DNA from: Ruminococcus sp.
Lineage (GTDB): Bacteria; Bacillota; Clostridia; Oscillospirales; Ruminococcaceae
Direction: 5' to 3'
DNA length: 64,000 nt
NCBI GenBank assembly: GCA_017478965.1
Contig: JAFVCV010000033.1
Location: 62,001 to 126,000, forward strand
Both the position numbers and the translations under genes were made by a program. This document shows, one piece after another, positions 34,795 through 40,782 of the stretch. Each line of letters starts with the position of its first letter. Within the stretch, counting starts at the first letter, position 1. The notes below the pieces were generated by a model. That model searched no databases, was not told the DNA's origin, and worked only from the letters and a program-made list of their open reading frames with translations.

Positions 34795-36429
34795 TTATGA
34801 CCTGTTCTGCCTTGCCACAACGCTCTCTCCGCAGTACATCTGCCTGAGCCTGGGCTTTTCTATCTTGCCCGTGGGGTTGCGGGGGACCTCTGCGAAGATC
34901 AGCTTGTGAGGTCTCTTATACCTTGGCAGCTTATGGCAGAATTCGTTTATCTCCTCCTCAGTGCAGGTGCAGCCCTCCTTGATCGAGATTATGGCGGCAG
35001 CTATCTCGCCCAGTCTCTTGTCAGGCAGGCCGATGACAGCCACGTCCTTGACGGCAGGGTGTGCTCTGAGAAAGTCCTCTATCTGCACAGGATAAAGGTT
35101 CTCGCCGCCGCTGATGATAACATCCTTCTTCCTGTCCACCAGGAAAATAAATCCGTCCTGGTCCTCCTGGGCCATATCGCCGGTAAAGAGCCAGCCGTCC
35201 TTCAGGACCTCAGCAGTGGACTTTTCGTCACGGTAATAGCAGGTCATGACTCCGGGACCTTTCACGCAAAGCTCGCCGACCTGGCCTCTTTCGACCTTCT
35301 CACCGTTCTCGTCAACTATCTTGACTTCCCAGCCAAAGCCGGCTTTGCCGATGGCGCCGACCTTGTGGATATTCTCCACTCCCAGATGGACACAGCCGGG
35401 ACCTATGGACTCGCTCAGTCCGTAGTTGGTGTCATATTGATGATCGGGGAAAAGCTTTTTCCATCTGCTTATCAGTGAGGGCGGCACAGGCTGTGCGCCG
35501 ATGTGCATGAGCCTCCACTGGCTCAGCTCGTATTTGCTCAGGTCCACATCTCCCCTGTCAACGGCGTCCAGGATATCCTGTGCCCAGGGGACCAGAAGCC
35601 ATACTATCGTACAGTGCTCCCTGGAGACAGCGTCGATGATGAATTCAGGCTTAACGCCTTTTAAGATGACCGCCTTGCCCCCTGAGATAAGGCTGCCGAA
35701 CCAGTGCATCTTAGCGCCGGTATGGTAAAGAGGAGGTATGCAGAGAAATACGTCGTCAACGGTCTGTCCGTGATGGGCCTGCTCGACCCTGGCCGAATGG
35801 ACAAGGCTCTGATGCTTATGGAGTATGGCTTTGGGGAACCCGGTGGTGCCGGAGGAAAAATAGATAGCCGCATAGTCCTCATCGGTAAGTTTTATGTCAG
35901 GCCCCACGCTGGAGCAGTTGGCAGCCAGTCTGTCATAATGCTCAGCAAAGCTCGGGCAGCCCTCGCCCACATACAGCAGCCACCTGTTGACGCTCAGGTC
36001 CTCCACGATCTCCTCGACCCTGCCGATAAAGGCCTGTCCGAAGACCAGCACATCACACTCGGCCAGCTCGACACAGTACTTGATCTCGTCAGCGGTATAT
36101 CTGAAATTCAGCGGCACGGCGATGGCGCCGGTCTTGAGTATGCCGAAATAGATAGGCAGCCACTCCAGGCAGTTCATCAGCAGTATGCCGACCTTGTCGT
36201 TTTTCTTGATGCCCCTGGAAATGAGCAGGTTGGCGAAACGGTTGGCCTTCTCGTTGAAGACCTGCCAGGTTATCTCCCTTCTGTAGGGCTGTTCCGGATT
36301 AGGCTCGATAAGCTCATATTCCTTCCAGGTCACCCTGCGTCTTTCCCTTATCTCGGGATTGAGTTCTACCAGAGCCACCTTGTCAGGCAGCTCTCTGGCA
36401 TTTTTTTCAAGAAATTCAGTAATAGGCAT
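34795..36429 (-). CDS. AMP-binding acyl-CoA synthetase
   Basis: A 544-residue adenylate-forming ligase that activates a carboxylic acid with ATP and joins it to CoA. The P-loop is YFSSGTTGFPK, the aromatic/Gly motif YGLSES, the ATP-ribose Asp lies in LFTGDMA, the hinge is DRKKDVIISGGENLYP, and the catalytic Lys lies in NPTGKIEKPRL. The start is ATG 36429 with AAGGAG upstream (protein MPITEFLEKNARELPDK). An insert (ELIEPNPEQPYRRE) near residue 45 appears to duplicate part of the RVTWKEYE/EITWQVFN strand, a minor oddity. The acid substrate cannot be deduced. Confidence 0.9.
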   Translation of the reverse strand: MPITEFLEKNARELPDKVALVELNPEIRERRRVTWKEYELIEPNPEQPYRREITWQVFNEKANRFANLLISRGIKKNDKVGILLMNCLEWLPIYFGILKTGAIAVPLNFRYTADEIKYCVELAECDVLVFGQAFIGRVEEIVEDLSVNRWLLYVGEGCPSFAEHYDRLAANCSSVGPDIKLTDEDYAAIYFSSGTTGFPKAILHKHQSLVHSARVEQAHHGQTVDDVFLCIPPLYHTGAKMHWFGSLISGGKAVILKGVKPEFIIDAVSREHCTIVWLLVPWAQDILDAVDRGDVDLSKYELSQWRLMHIGAQPVPPSLISRWKKLFPDHQYDTNYGLSESIGPGCVHLGVENIHKVGAIGKAGFGWEVKIVDENGEKVERGQVGELCVKGPGVMTCYYRDEKSTAEVLKDGWLFTGDMAQEDQDGFIFLVDRKKDVIISGGENLYPVQIEDFLRAHPAVKDVAVIGLPDKRLGEIAAAIISIKEGCTCTEEEINEFCHKLPRYKRPHKLIFAEVPRNPTGKIEKPRLRQMYCGESVVARQNRS

Positions 36430-36650
36430 TATACCCTTCTCCTTAATAATTATTCTCCGGTCCGGCAGCAAAGGTCAGAATAACCTCACCCCGACGGCCC
36501 GTCCGGGTCGGTACGGGACCGGGATTTTAGTAAGCCAAAGCGGGAAAGCTTTAAAGCAATTAAATCTATTTTAACATATTCTGTCCTAAATGTAAAGGAA
36601 TTTGCCATTAATTTCCTCACAAATCGGGCCGAGTTTATTTATATATTTTT

Positions 36651-36681
36651 CACAAAAAATCCCGGGAATATTTCCCGGGTA
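36651..36681 (-). terminator. Terminator of the first XRE regulator gene
   Basis: On the minus strand, a CCCGGGAAATATTCCCGGG hairpin followed by ATTTTTTGTG. Confidence 0.82.
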
Positions 36682-36688
36682 CAAAAAA

Positions 36689-36901
36689 CTATTTCGGGTC
36701 AGACCTATCCGTCAGCCCCACGATATAATCAATACTCACTCCGTAGTACTTCGCAAGGACAATGACCCTGTGAAGCGGTATCTCTCTTATCCCTTTTTCA
36801 TATTCGCTGTAGACCTGCTGGGTCGTTTGCAGCAGATCGGCTATCTCACGCTGCTTCAGGTCGTGGTCCTCTCTCAGATCACGCAGTCTGCGGTAATACA
36901 T
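36689..36901 (-). CDS. Small XRE/Cro-type HTH regulator
   Basis: A 70-residue protein made of a single helix-turn-helix domain (LKQREIADLLQTTQQVYSEYEKG) and the short tail SIDYIVGLTD common to these regulators. It is divergent from a membrane protein gene whose promoter contains two near-palindromic operators (36970-36987 and 37005-37022). It likely represses that gene. It is the first of three XRE/membrane-protein pairs in 36.7-40.3 kb. Confidence 0.88.
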   Translation of the reverse strand: MYYRRLRDLREDHDLKQREIADLLQTTQQVYSEYEKGIREIPLHRVIVLAKYYGVSIDYIVGLTDRSDPK

Positions 36902-36962
36902 AAGCCCTGTCCCTTCTGCTATTTATGTTTTTATATATTGTAACACTTTTTTGCAGAAAGAC

Positions 36963-37022
36963 TTGACTTTACATGATATTTCATGTATAATATATCTGGA
37001 AGTTTACATGATATTTAATGTA
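36963..37022 (+). promoter_or_regulatory. Promoter with two XRE-type operators
   Basis: TTGACT (36963-36968), a 17-base spacer, TATAAT (36986-36991). A perfect palindrome TACATGA-TATT-TCATGTA (36970-36987) fills the spacer. A second copy, TACATGA-TATT-TAATGTA (37005-37022), lies 35 bases further on, just before the ribosome site. Both are preceded by TT. Binding by the divergent XRE protein is inference. Confidence 0.82.
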
Positions 37023-37033
37023 GAAAGGTTGCG

Positions 37034-37618
37034 GTGATCATTATGGATAATATCGTTTTAAAGGCAGAGATAAAAAGAAAACTTGATCCGGCATACATTT
37101 TCTTCTTCATGGTCATTGATCTGGGGATCTGGTTCGGGCTGTGCATGATACTTGATGAGATGTATGTCTGGCTGCTGGCGGTCCTGGCAGTGCTGACGGT
37201 CATATTATTAGCATTTGTGTCCTCAGGGGTGGGGAAATGTTATCTTCAGCTTACCGACAAGACCATCGAGGGAAAGGTCAGCACAGCGAATTCAAAAAGA
37301 TCTCTGCTGCTGCCCCTTGACAAGGTAGACAGTATAATGAAGGAGTCCACCATGACGGACCGGATACTGTCAGGCGAAACTGTAGCGGTCCGTTCAGCTT
37401 CGGGGGTCATAAGATTTCCCTGTGTTCACAACGCTGACGAATTCGTGGGCACCGCCCTTGAGATGATCGAAAAATATAAGCACAGCGCTGCTGCCGGTCC
37501 AGGCGGAGAGGATAAGACAGATTTGGAGGAGCTCAGAAAGCTGAAGGAGCTGCTGGATATGGGCGCCGTAACACAGGAGGAATTTGACGCCAAGAAAAAG
37601 GAACTTCTCAGGCTTTGA
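37034..37618 (+). CDS. Membrane protein with PH-like middle part and C-terminal SHOCT motif
   Basis: A 194-residue protein. It has two adjacent hydrophobic helices (about 22-42 and 45-65), a beta-rich middle region (about 68-140, LQLTDKTIEGKVS, SGVIRFPCVHNADEFV) that looks like a bacterial PH-type domain, and a SHOCT ending (LEELRKLKELLDMGAVTQEEFDAKKKELL), a short oligomerisation motif. Start GTG 37034 has GAAAGG five bases upstream; ATG 37043 is possible. Expression is probably controlled by the XRE protein at 36689-36901. Function unknown. Confidence 0.8.
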   Translation: MIIMDNIVLKAEIKRKLDPAYIFFFMVIDLGIWFGLCMILDEMYVWLLAVLAVLTVILLAFVSSGVGKCYLQLTDKTIEGKVSTANSKRSLLLPLDKVDSIMKESTMTDRILSGETVAVRSASGVIRFPCVHNADEFVGTALEMIEKYKHSAAAGPGGEDKTDLEELRKLKELLDMGAVTQEEFDAKKKELLRL

Positions 37619-37640
37619 AAAACAGACAGTGAATACAAAA

Positions 37641-37670
37641 ACAGCCCCGTTTCTCAGCGGGGCTTTGTTT
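37641..37670. terminator. Bidirectional terminator before pflA
   Basis: AGCCCCG / CGGGGCT stem with an 8-base loop, TTTGTTT on one side and an A-run on the other. It separates the SHOCT gene from the convergent pflA. Confidence 0.78.
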
Positions 37671-37676
37671 ATCTGT

Positions 37677-38429
37677 TCACTTCTTGTGAAGCTCTTCCCT
37701 GAGCTTATCTTTAAGGCCTCTCATTACGGTGTCACGGGCCTTTACAGCCTGCTCCTGAGTAAGGGGCGGGGTGCCGCCCAAGGGGTATTCAAGGCCAAGG
37801 GCCTCGTATTTGGGCTTCCCCATGGTGTGATAGGGAAGAATGTCCAGGGCCTTGATGGTCTTGATACAGGCAAGAAAGCGCCCCAGCTCATAAAGGTGCT
37901 CCTCCCGGTCCGTTATTCCCGGCACTACTACGTGGCGCACCCACACCGGCACCCCGTTGTCGCTCAGAAATCCGGCAAAGTCTAAGATATTGCGGTTGCT
38001 GTGACCGGTGAGCCGTCGGTGCTCCTGATCGTCGATGTGCTTGATGTCCAGCATGACCAGGTCGGTGGACTTTATGAGCCGCAGGAATTTCTCCGGCCTG
38101 TCTTTATTGAAAGTCACCCCGCAGGTGTCAAGGCAGGTGTGTATGCCACGCTCATGGGCCTTCTCGAAAAGCTCGGTGAGAAAGTCCATTTGCAGGCAGG
38201 GTTCGCCTCCTGTGCAGGTGATGCCGCCGCCCCTCATGAATTCCTTTACGCTGTCGTATTCTGCCAGAAGTTCCTCAGTATCGGCCTCCCTGCCCGAGTT
38301 CACCGGCCAGGTGTCAGGATTATGACAGTACAGGCACCGCATAGGGCAGCCCTGAAAAAAAATAACGAACCTTATGCCCGGACCGTCAACGGTGCCAAAG
38401 CTCTCAGTGGAATGGATACGTCCTTTCAT
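37677..38429 (-). CDS. pflA: Pyruvate formate-lyase activating enzyme
   Basis: A 250-residue radical-SAM enzyme that places the glycyl radical on pyruvate formate-lyase. The 4Fe-4S motif is CPMRCLYCHNPDTW (CxxxCxxC), and the beginning GRIHSTESFGTVDGPGIRFV is diagnostic for PflA. TCTGGEPCLQ and DIKH are SAM-binding landmarks. ATG 38429 is chosen; a GTG nine bases upstream is also open. In most Firmicutes it lies next to pflB; here 2.3 kb containing two regulator/membrane-protein modules separates it from the pfl gene cluster on the same strand. Confidence 0.95.
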   Translation of the reverse strand: MKGRIHSTESFGTVDGPGIRFVIFFQGCPMRCLYCHNPDTWPVNSGREADTEELLAEYDSVKEFMRGGGITCTGGEPCLQMDFLTELFEKAHERGIHTCLDTCGVTFNKDRPEKFLRLIKSTDLVMLDIKHIDDQEHRRLTGHSNRNILDFAGFLSDNGVPVWVRHVVVPGITDREEHLYELGRFLACIKTIKALDILPYHTMGKPKYEALGLEYPLGGTPPLTQEQAVKARDTVMRGLKDKLREELHKK

Positions 38430-38463
38430 ATTTATCACCCGTTTTATTATACAACTTTTCCCG

Positions 38464-38491
38464 AAAAAAGTAAACCCTGCTTTTTATTTTC
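38464..38491 (-). terminator. Terminator of the second XRE regulator gene
   Basis: On the minus strand, AGCCCTGC / GCAGGGTT stem with a 12-base loop, followed by TACTTTTTTC, between the XRE stop codon and pflA. Confidence 0.75.
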
Positions 38492-38498
38492 GGCAGGG

Positions 38499-38825
38499 CT
38501 ATTTCTGTGTTTCGATAAGAGTTATCATACGCTCCTCTATCTTGATCTTATTGACCTCCGTCAGGGAATTGAACAGAGAAAGGATATACCTTTCACGCTT
38601 ATCAATGGTAGAGATGTCCGTGCTGTGACCGAGGATATAATCAACGCTGACATTGCATATATTTGCCAGGTCGATGAGATAGTTTACGGGTGCCTTGACC
38701 TCGCCTGTCTCATAACGGCTTATCTCCTGCTGGGAAATGCCCATGTGCTCCGCAAGGGCAGCCTGTGTGAATTTGCCCTTTCTTGCATTAGCAATATTCG
38801 GATACAAGTATAAGTGATTTTGCAC
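38499..38825 (-). CDS. XRE-family HTH regulator
   Basis: A 108-residue regulator with helix-turn-helix FTQAALAEHMGISQQEISRYETGE, followed by SVDYILGHSTD and a helical tail of about 35 residues. I favour the GTG start at 38825, because GGGGG lies 8 bases upstream; GTG 38834 would add three codons. It is divergent from a small two-helix membrane protein gene and likely regulates it. Confidence 0.83.
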   Translation of the reverse strand: MQNHLYLYPNIANARKGKFTQAALAEHMGISQQEISRYETGEVKAPVNYLIDLANICNVSVDYILGHSTDISTIDKRERYILSLFNSLTEVNKIKIEERMITLIETQK

Positions 38826-38887
38826 ATATAACACCCCCGCAATTTGTTTGAATTATATCAAATCAATTATACAACAAATTTGATGTA

Positions 38888-38916
38888 TTGACAAACAATT
38901 TATATGATGTTATAAT
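38888..38916 (+). promoter_or_regulatory. Promoter of the small membrane protein gene
   Basis: A perfect TTGACA (38888-38893), 17-base spacer and perfect TATAAT (38911-38916), with a 106-base leader. The surrounding AT-rich region (38840-38910) has several CAAATT/AATTTG half-sites that could bind the divergent XRE protein. Confidence 0.82.
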
Positions 38917-39022
38917 GTACCTGTACAACAGATAATATGTGCTTTTTACTATTCCTGTCCCTGAGAGCAGGTAATGATAAAAAGACAGGTTCCGGTACAA
39001 TACTTTTAGGAGGTCAAAGTCA

Positions 39023-39277
39023 ATGTTTGAAAAATTACTGGAAAACTCAGGCAGAAAACTGATGCTGCTGGCTAAGATCATGCTGATCCTTTTTACGATC
39101 GGCGGTATCGTCGCTGCTATAGCGTTATTTGATGCCATGGACGCTGTTTCGCTGGTATTTATCCCCGCAGGAGTTCTGGTCGGCTGGTGTAATTCGATCG
39201 TTCTGTATGCCTTTGGCACCATAAGCTCCAATATCAGTTTGCTCGCAGAAATAGCTTACAAAAACGAAGATAAATAA
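39023..39277 (+). CDS. Small two-helix membrane protein, paralogue 1
   Basis: An 84-residue protein with a basic start (FEKLLENSGRKLMLLAK), two membrane helices (about 19-36 and 45-66) and a short hydrophilic tail. It is clearly related to the protein at 39829-40227 (shared NSG(R/K)KLM-LAK, FDA...SL-IPA and YAFG blocks). ATG with AGGAGG 9 bases upstream. It is divergent from an XRE gene. No named family recognised. Confidence 0.83.
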   Translation: MFEKLLENSGRKLMLLAKIMLILFTIGGIVAAIALFDAMDAVSLVFIPAGVLVGWCNSIVLYAFGTISSNISLLAEIAYKNEDK

Positions 39278-39280
39278 CAA

Positions 39281-39312
39281 AAAGCCCTGCTCCCCACCGG
39301 GAACAGGGCTTT
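39281..39312. terminator. Terminator, copy A
   Basis: AAAGCCCTG-x-TCCC / GGGA-x-CAGGGCTTT hairpin between the converging membrane-protein and glycyl-radical frames, identical to the copy at 40231-40262. Confidence 0.83.
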
Positions 39313-39325
39313 ATCTTCGCTTTAT

Positions 39326-39439
39326 TTACAGACTCTCGTGGAAAGTTCTCGAAATAACATCGTCCTGCTGCTCTTTTGTCAGCTTTACAAAATTCACCGC
39401 ATAGCCTGATACCCTGTCAGTGGGTTCAAAATTTGCCAT
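39326..39439 (-). CDS. Miniature glycyl-radical peptide (37 residues), deletion copy of the grcA-like gene
   Basis: An in-frame deletion of 46 codons joins the first eight residues (MANFEPTD) directly to RVSGYAVNF and the normal C-terminus ending ISRTFHESL. The start codon, its ribosome site AAAGGCGGT and the stop codon are all intact. The glycyl-radical loop RVSGYAV is kept; the loop before it ([18 protein letters not shown]) is lost. This may be a decaying duplicate or a short expressed peptide; the preserved frame is notable but could be chance (one in three). It was found by reading the sequence; it is too short for usual gene callers. Confidence 0.55.
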   Translation of the reverse strand: MANFEPTDRVSGYAVNFVKLTKEQQDDVISRTFHESL

Positions 39440-39457
39440 ATAATTACCGCCTTTATT

Positions 39458-39697
39458 TCAATACATCATGGCATTTTCTATCTCAGCGACGATATCGCTC
39501 ATATTCACCCCAAGAGCGCAGGAAATGCGGTAAAGTGTCTCCAGGGTAGGCTTGCGCTGACCCCGCTCTATAGCGCTCAGATGGGTCCTGCCAATGTTTG
39601 CAAGGCCGCTCAATACCTCTTGCGATATGCCCTTTCTGACTCTAAAATCTGCAATAGTTCTGCCCACAATTACTGGGTCCAGTTCACCAGTGTACAT
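39458..39697 (-). CDS. XRE-family HTH regulator
   Basis: A 79-residue regulator with helix-turn-helix GISQEVLSGLANIGRTHLSAIERG and tail YRISCALGVNMSDIVAEIE. Start ATG 39697 has GAGGTGATT just upstream; earlier in-frame ATGs lack such a site. It is divergent from the zinc-ribbon membrane protein gene and likely binds the three similar 13-base repeats in between. It is not closely similar to the XRE protein at 38499, so the two modules did not arise by simple copying of the regulator. Confidence 0.86.
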   Translation of the reverse strand: MYTGELDPVIVGRTIADFRVRKGISQEVLSGLANIGRTHLSAIERGQRKPTLETLYRISCALGVNMSDIVAEIENAMMY

Positions 39698-39741
39698 ATA
39701 ATCACCTCTATGATTATTGTACATTGTTTTAGCACATAATA

Positions 39742-39812
39742 TGAATACATATGTTGACAACTGAATACTTATGTGTTATAATATTAATGAACACAAATGT
39801 GTTCATTAATAT
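39742..39812 (+). promoter_or_regulatory. Promoter with repeated operators and a 15-bp palindrome
   Basis: TTGACA (39754-39759), 17-base spacer, TATAAT (39777-39782). Three related 13-mers start at 39742 (TGAATACATATGT), 39762 (TGAATACTTATGT) and 39788 (TGAACACAAATGT); the first two are 20 bases, two helical turns, apart. The third lies inside a perfect inverted repeat with 15-base arms and a 2-base centre (39781-39812) that covers the expected transcription start. A repressor role for the divergent XRE protein is inference. Confidence 0.83.
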
Positions 39813-39828
39813 AAAGGAGTTGATGCGT

Positions 39829-40227
39829 ATGTTCAAAAATTCTGGAAAAAAACTTATGGGACTTGCAAAACTAAACTTTTGGCTGTTGACCATAGCCGGA
39901 TGCTATGCTGCAATAGGATTCTTTGATGCTACCCAGGGTATTTCTTTGCTGTTAATACCTGCTGCTGTTTTTTTGGGGTGGTTGACTTCGATATTGTTAT
40001 ATGCTTTTGGCGAGTTATGCAGTAATGTTTACAACATATCTAAGAATGATTTTACGACCAACAGTGATATTAACGAACAGATCAGCAGTGCAGATAAGGT
40101 CGAGAACTATAATGGTGCCCCTCCTGTTGTCACTAAAGATACCGGCTCATGGAAGTGTAAAAAGTGTGGAACTACTAATGCAAAGGTCCAGAGTTTTTGC
40201 AGTGAGTGCGGTAAACTAAGAATGTAA
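39829..40227 (+). CDS. Small membrane protein with C-terminal zinc ribbon, paralogue 2
   Basis: A 132-residue protein. Residues 1-70 match the 84-residue protein at 39023 (basic start FKNSGKKLMGLAK, two helices, LLYAFGELCSN). A linker of about 35 polar residues then leads to a zinc ribbon, WKCKKCG ... FCSECGKLRM. ATG 39829 has AAGGAG about 9 bases before it and aligns with the start of the paralogue. The gene is followed by the same terminator as its paralogue. AT-richer codon use than nearby genes suggests a different history. Confidence 0.83.
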   Translation: MFKNSGKKLMGLAKLNFWLLTIAGCYAAIGFFDATQGISLLLIPAAVFLGWLTSILLYAFGELCSNVYNISKNDFTTNSDINEQISSADKVENYNGAPPVVTKDTGSWKCKKCGTTNAKVQSFCSECGKLRM

Positions 40228-40230
40228 CAA

Positions 40231-40262
40231 AAAGCCCTGCTCCCCACCGGGAACAGGGCTTT
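40231..40262. terminator. Terminator, copy B
   Basis: The same hairpin as at 39281-39312, AAAGCCCTG / CAGGGCTTT with an inner TCCC/GGGA pair. It ends both the membrane-protein transcript and the convergent pfl cluster. Confidence 0.85.
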
Positions 40263-40275
40263 ATCTTCGCTTTAT

Positions 40276-40527
40276 TTACAGGCTCTCGTGGAAAGTTCTC
40301 GAAATAACATCGTCCTGCTGCTCTTTTGTCAGCTTTACAAAGTTCACCGCATAGCCTGATACCCTGATGGTCAGCTGGGGGTATTTCTCAGGGTGGGCCT
40401 GGGCGTCAAGCAGCATATCTCTGTTGAGAACGTTCACATTAAGGTGGTGACCGCCCTTTTCAGCATAGCCGTCAAGCAGTCCTATCAGATTTTCCACCTG
40501 TGCGTCAGTGGGTTCAAAATTTGCCAT
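40276..40527 (-). CDS. Stand-alone glycyl-radical domain of pyruvate formate-lyase (GrcA/YfiD-like)
   Basis: An 83-residue protein equal to the last part of ordinary pyruvate formate-lyase: [19 protein letters not shown], then [18 protein letters not shown] carrying the radical glycine, then [18 protein letters not shown]. In E. coli a similar protein (YfiD/GrcA) repairs oxygen-cut enzyme. Here the main enzyme gene lacks this domain altogether, so this protein must supply the radical for activity. ATG 40527 with AAAGGCGGT upstream. Third gene of the cluster, 33 bases after the 73-residue gene. Confidence 0.93.
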   Translation of the reverse strand: MANFEPTDAQVENLIGLLDGYAEKGGHHLNVNVLNRDMLLDAQAHPEKYPQLTIRVSGYAVNFVKLTKEQQDDVISRTFHESL

Positions 40528-40560
40528 ATAATTACCGCCTTTCAAAAGTATTCTTCCGTA

Positions 40561-40782
40561 CTAAAGATCCTCATCGTCCTCCGGGGCCGCCTCGTTGGGC
40601 TGACAGCAGGCCCCAAGGCCGCAGTCAGTGCTGTTGACGGTATCGACTGTAACGTCCTGCGGACCGCCATCAGATCTGACGTTCACATGGCCGCTGCCTT
40701 CCTCCATCATCTTGTCCAGCATGGCCACTAGCTCGTCGATGCGCTCCTCCTCGGACTTACCCTTCTCCTCAGTCTTCTTCAT
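40561..40782 (-). CDS. 73-residue Cys-containing protein within the split pfl cluster
   Basis: The start overlaps the end of the pfl core gene by 14 bases, with GAGGAG upstream, so translation is coupled. Residues 15-38 ([22 protein letters not shown]) align with the opening of the glycyl-radical protein ([22 protein letters not shown]). After that the sequences part: there is no RVSGYAV loop, but a CGLGACC cluster and an acidic tail ending EDDEDL. It looks like a diverged copy of the linker part of the glycyl-radical domain. Possible roles are an assembly or tether subunit, or metal or thiol protection; none is shown. Confidence 0.8.
   Translation of the reverse strand: MKKTEEKGKSEEERIDELVAMLDKMMEEGSGHVNVRSDGGPQDVTVDTVNSTDCGLGACCQPNEAAPEDDEDL

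Larger units (their letters stand above)
39275..39455. repeat. Duplicated segment, copy A (shortened)
   Basis: Nearly identical to 40225-40541 from the stop codon of the membrane-protein gene through the terminator and the end of the glycyl-radical gene. It lacks 138 bases that correspond to 40367-40504, rejoins perfectly and ends at the ribosome site ACCGCCTTT (minus-strand AAAGGCGGT). Only a few substitutions separate the copies (for example at 39331 and in the AAATTC/AAGTTC stretch), so the duplication is young or kept similar. Confidence 0.93.
40225..40541. repeat. Duplicated segment, copy B (complete)
   Basis: The full version of the repeat at 39275-39455. It contains the terminator and the complete grcA-like gene with its ribosome site. 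Positions 40367-40504 are the 138 bases missing from copy A. Confidence 0.93.
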
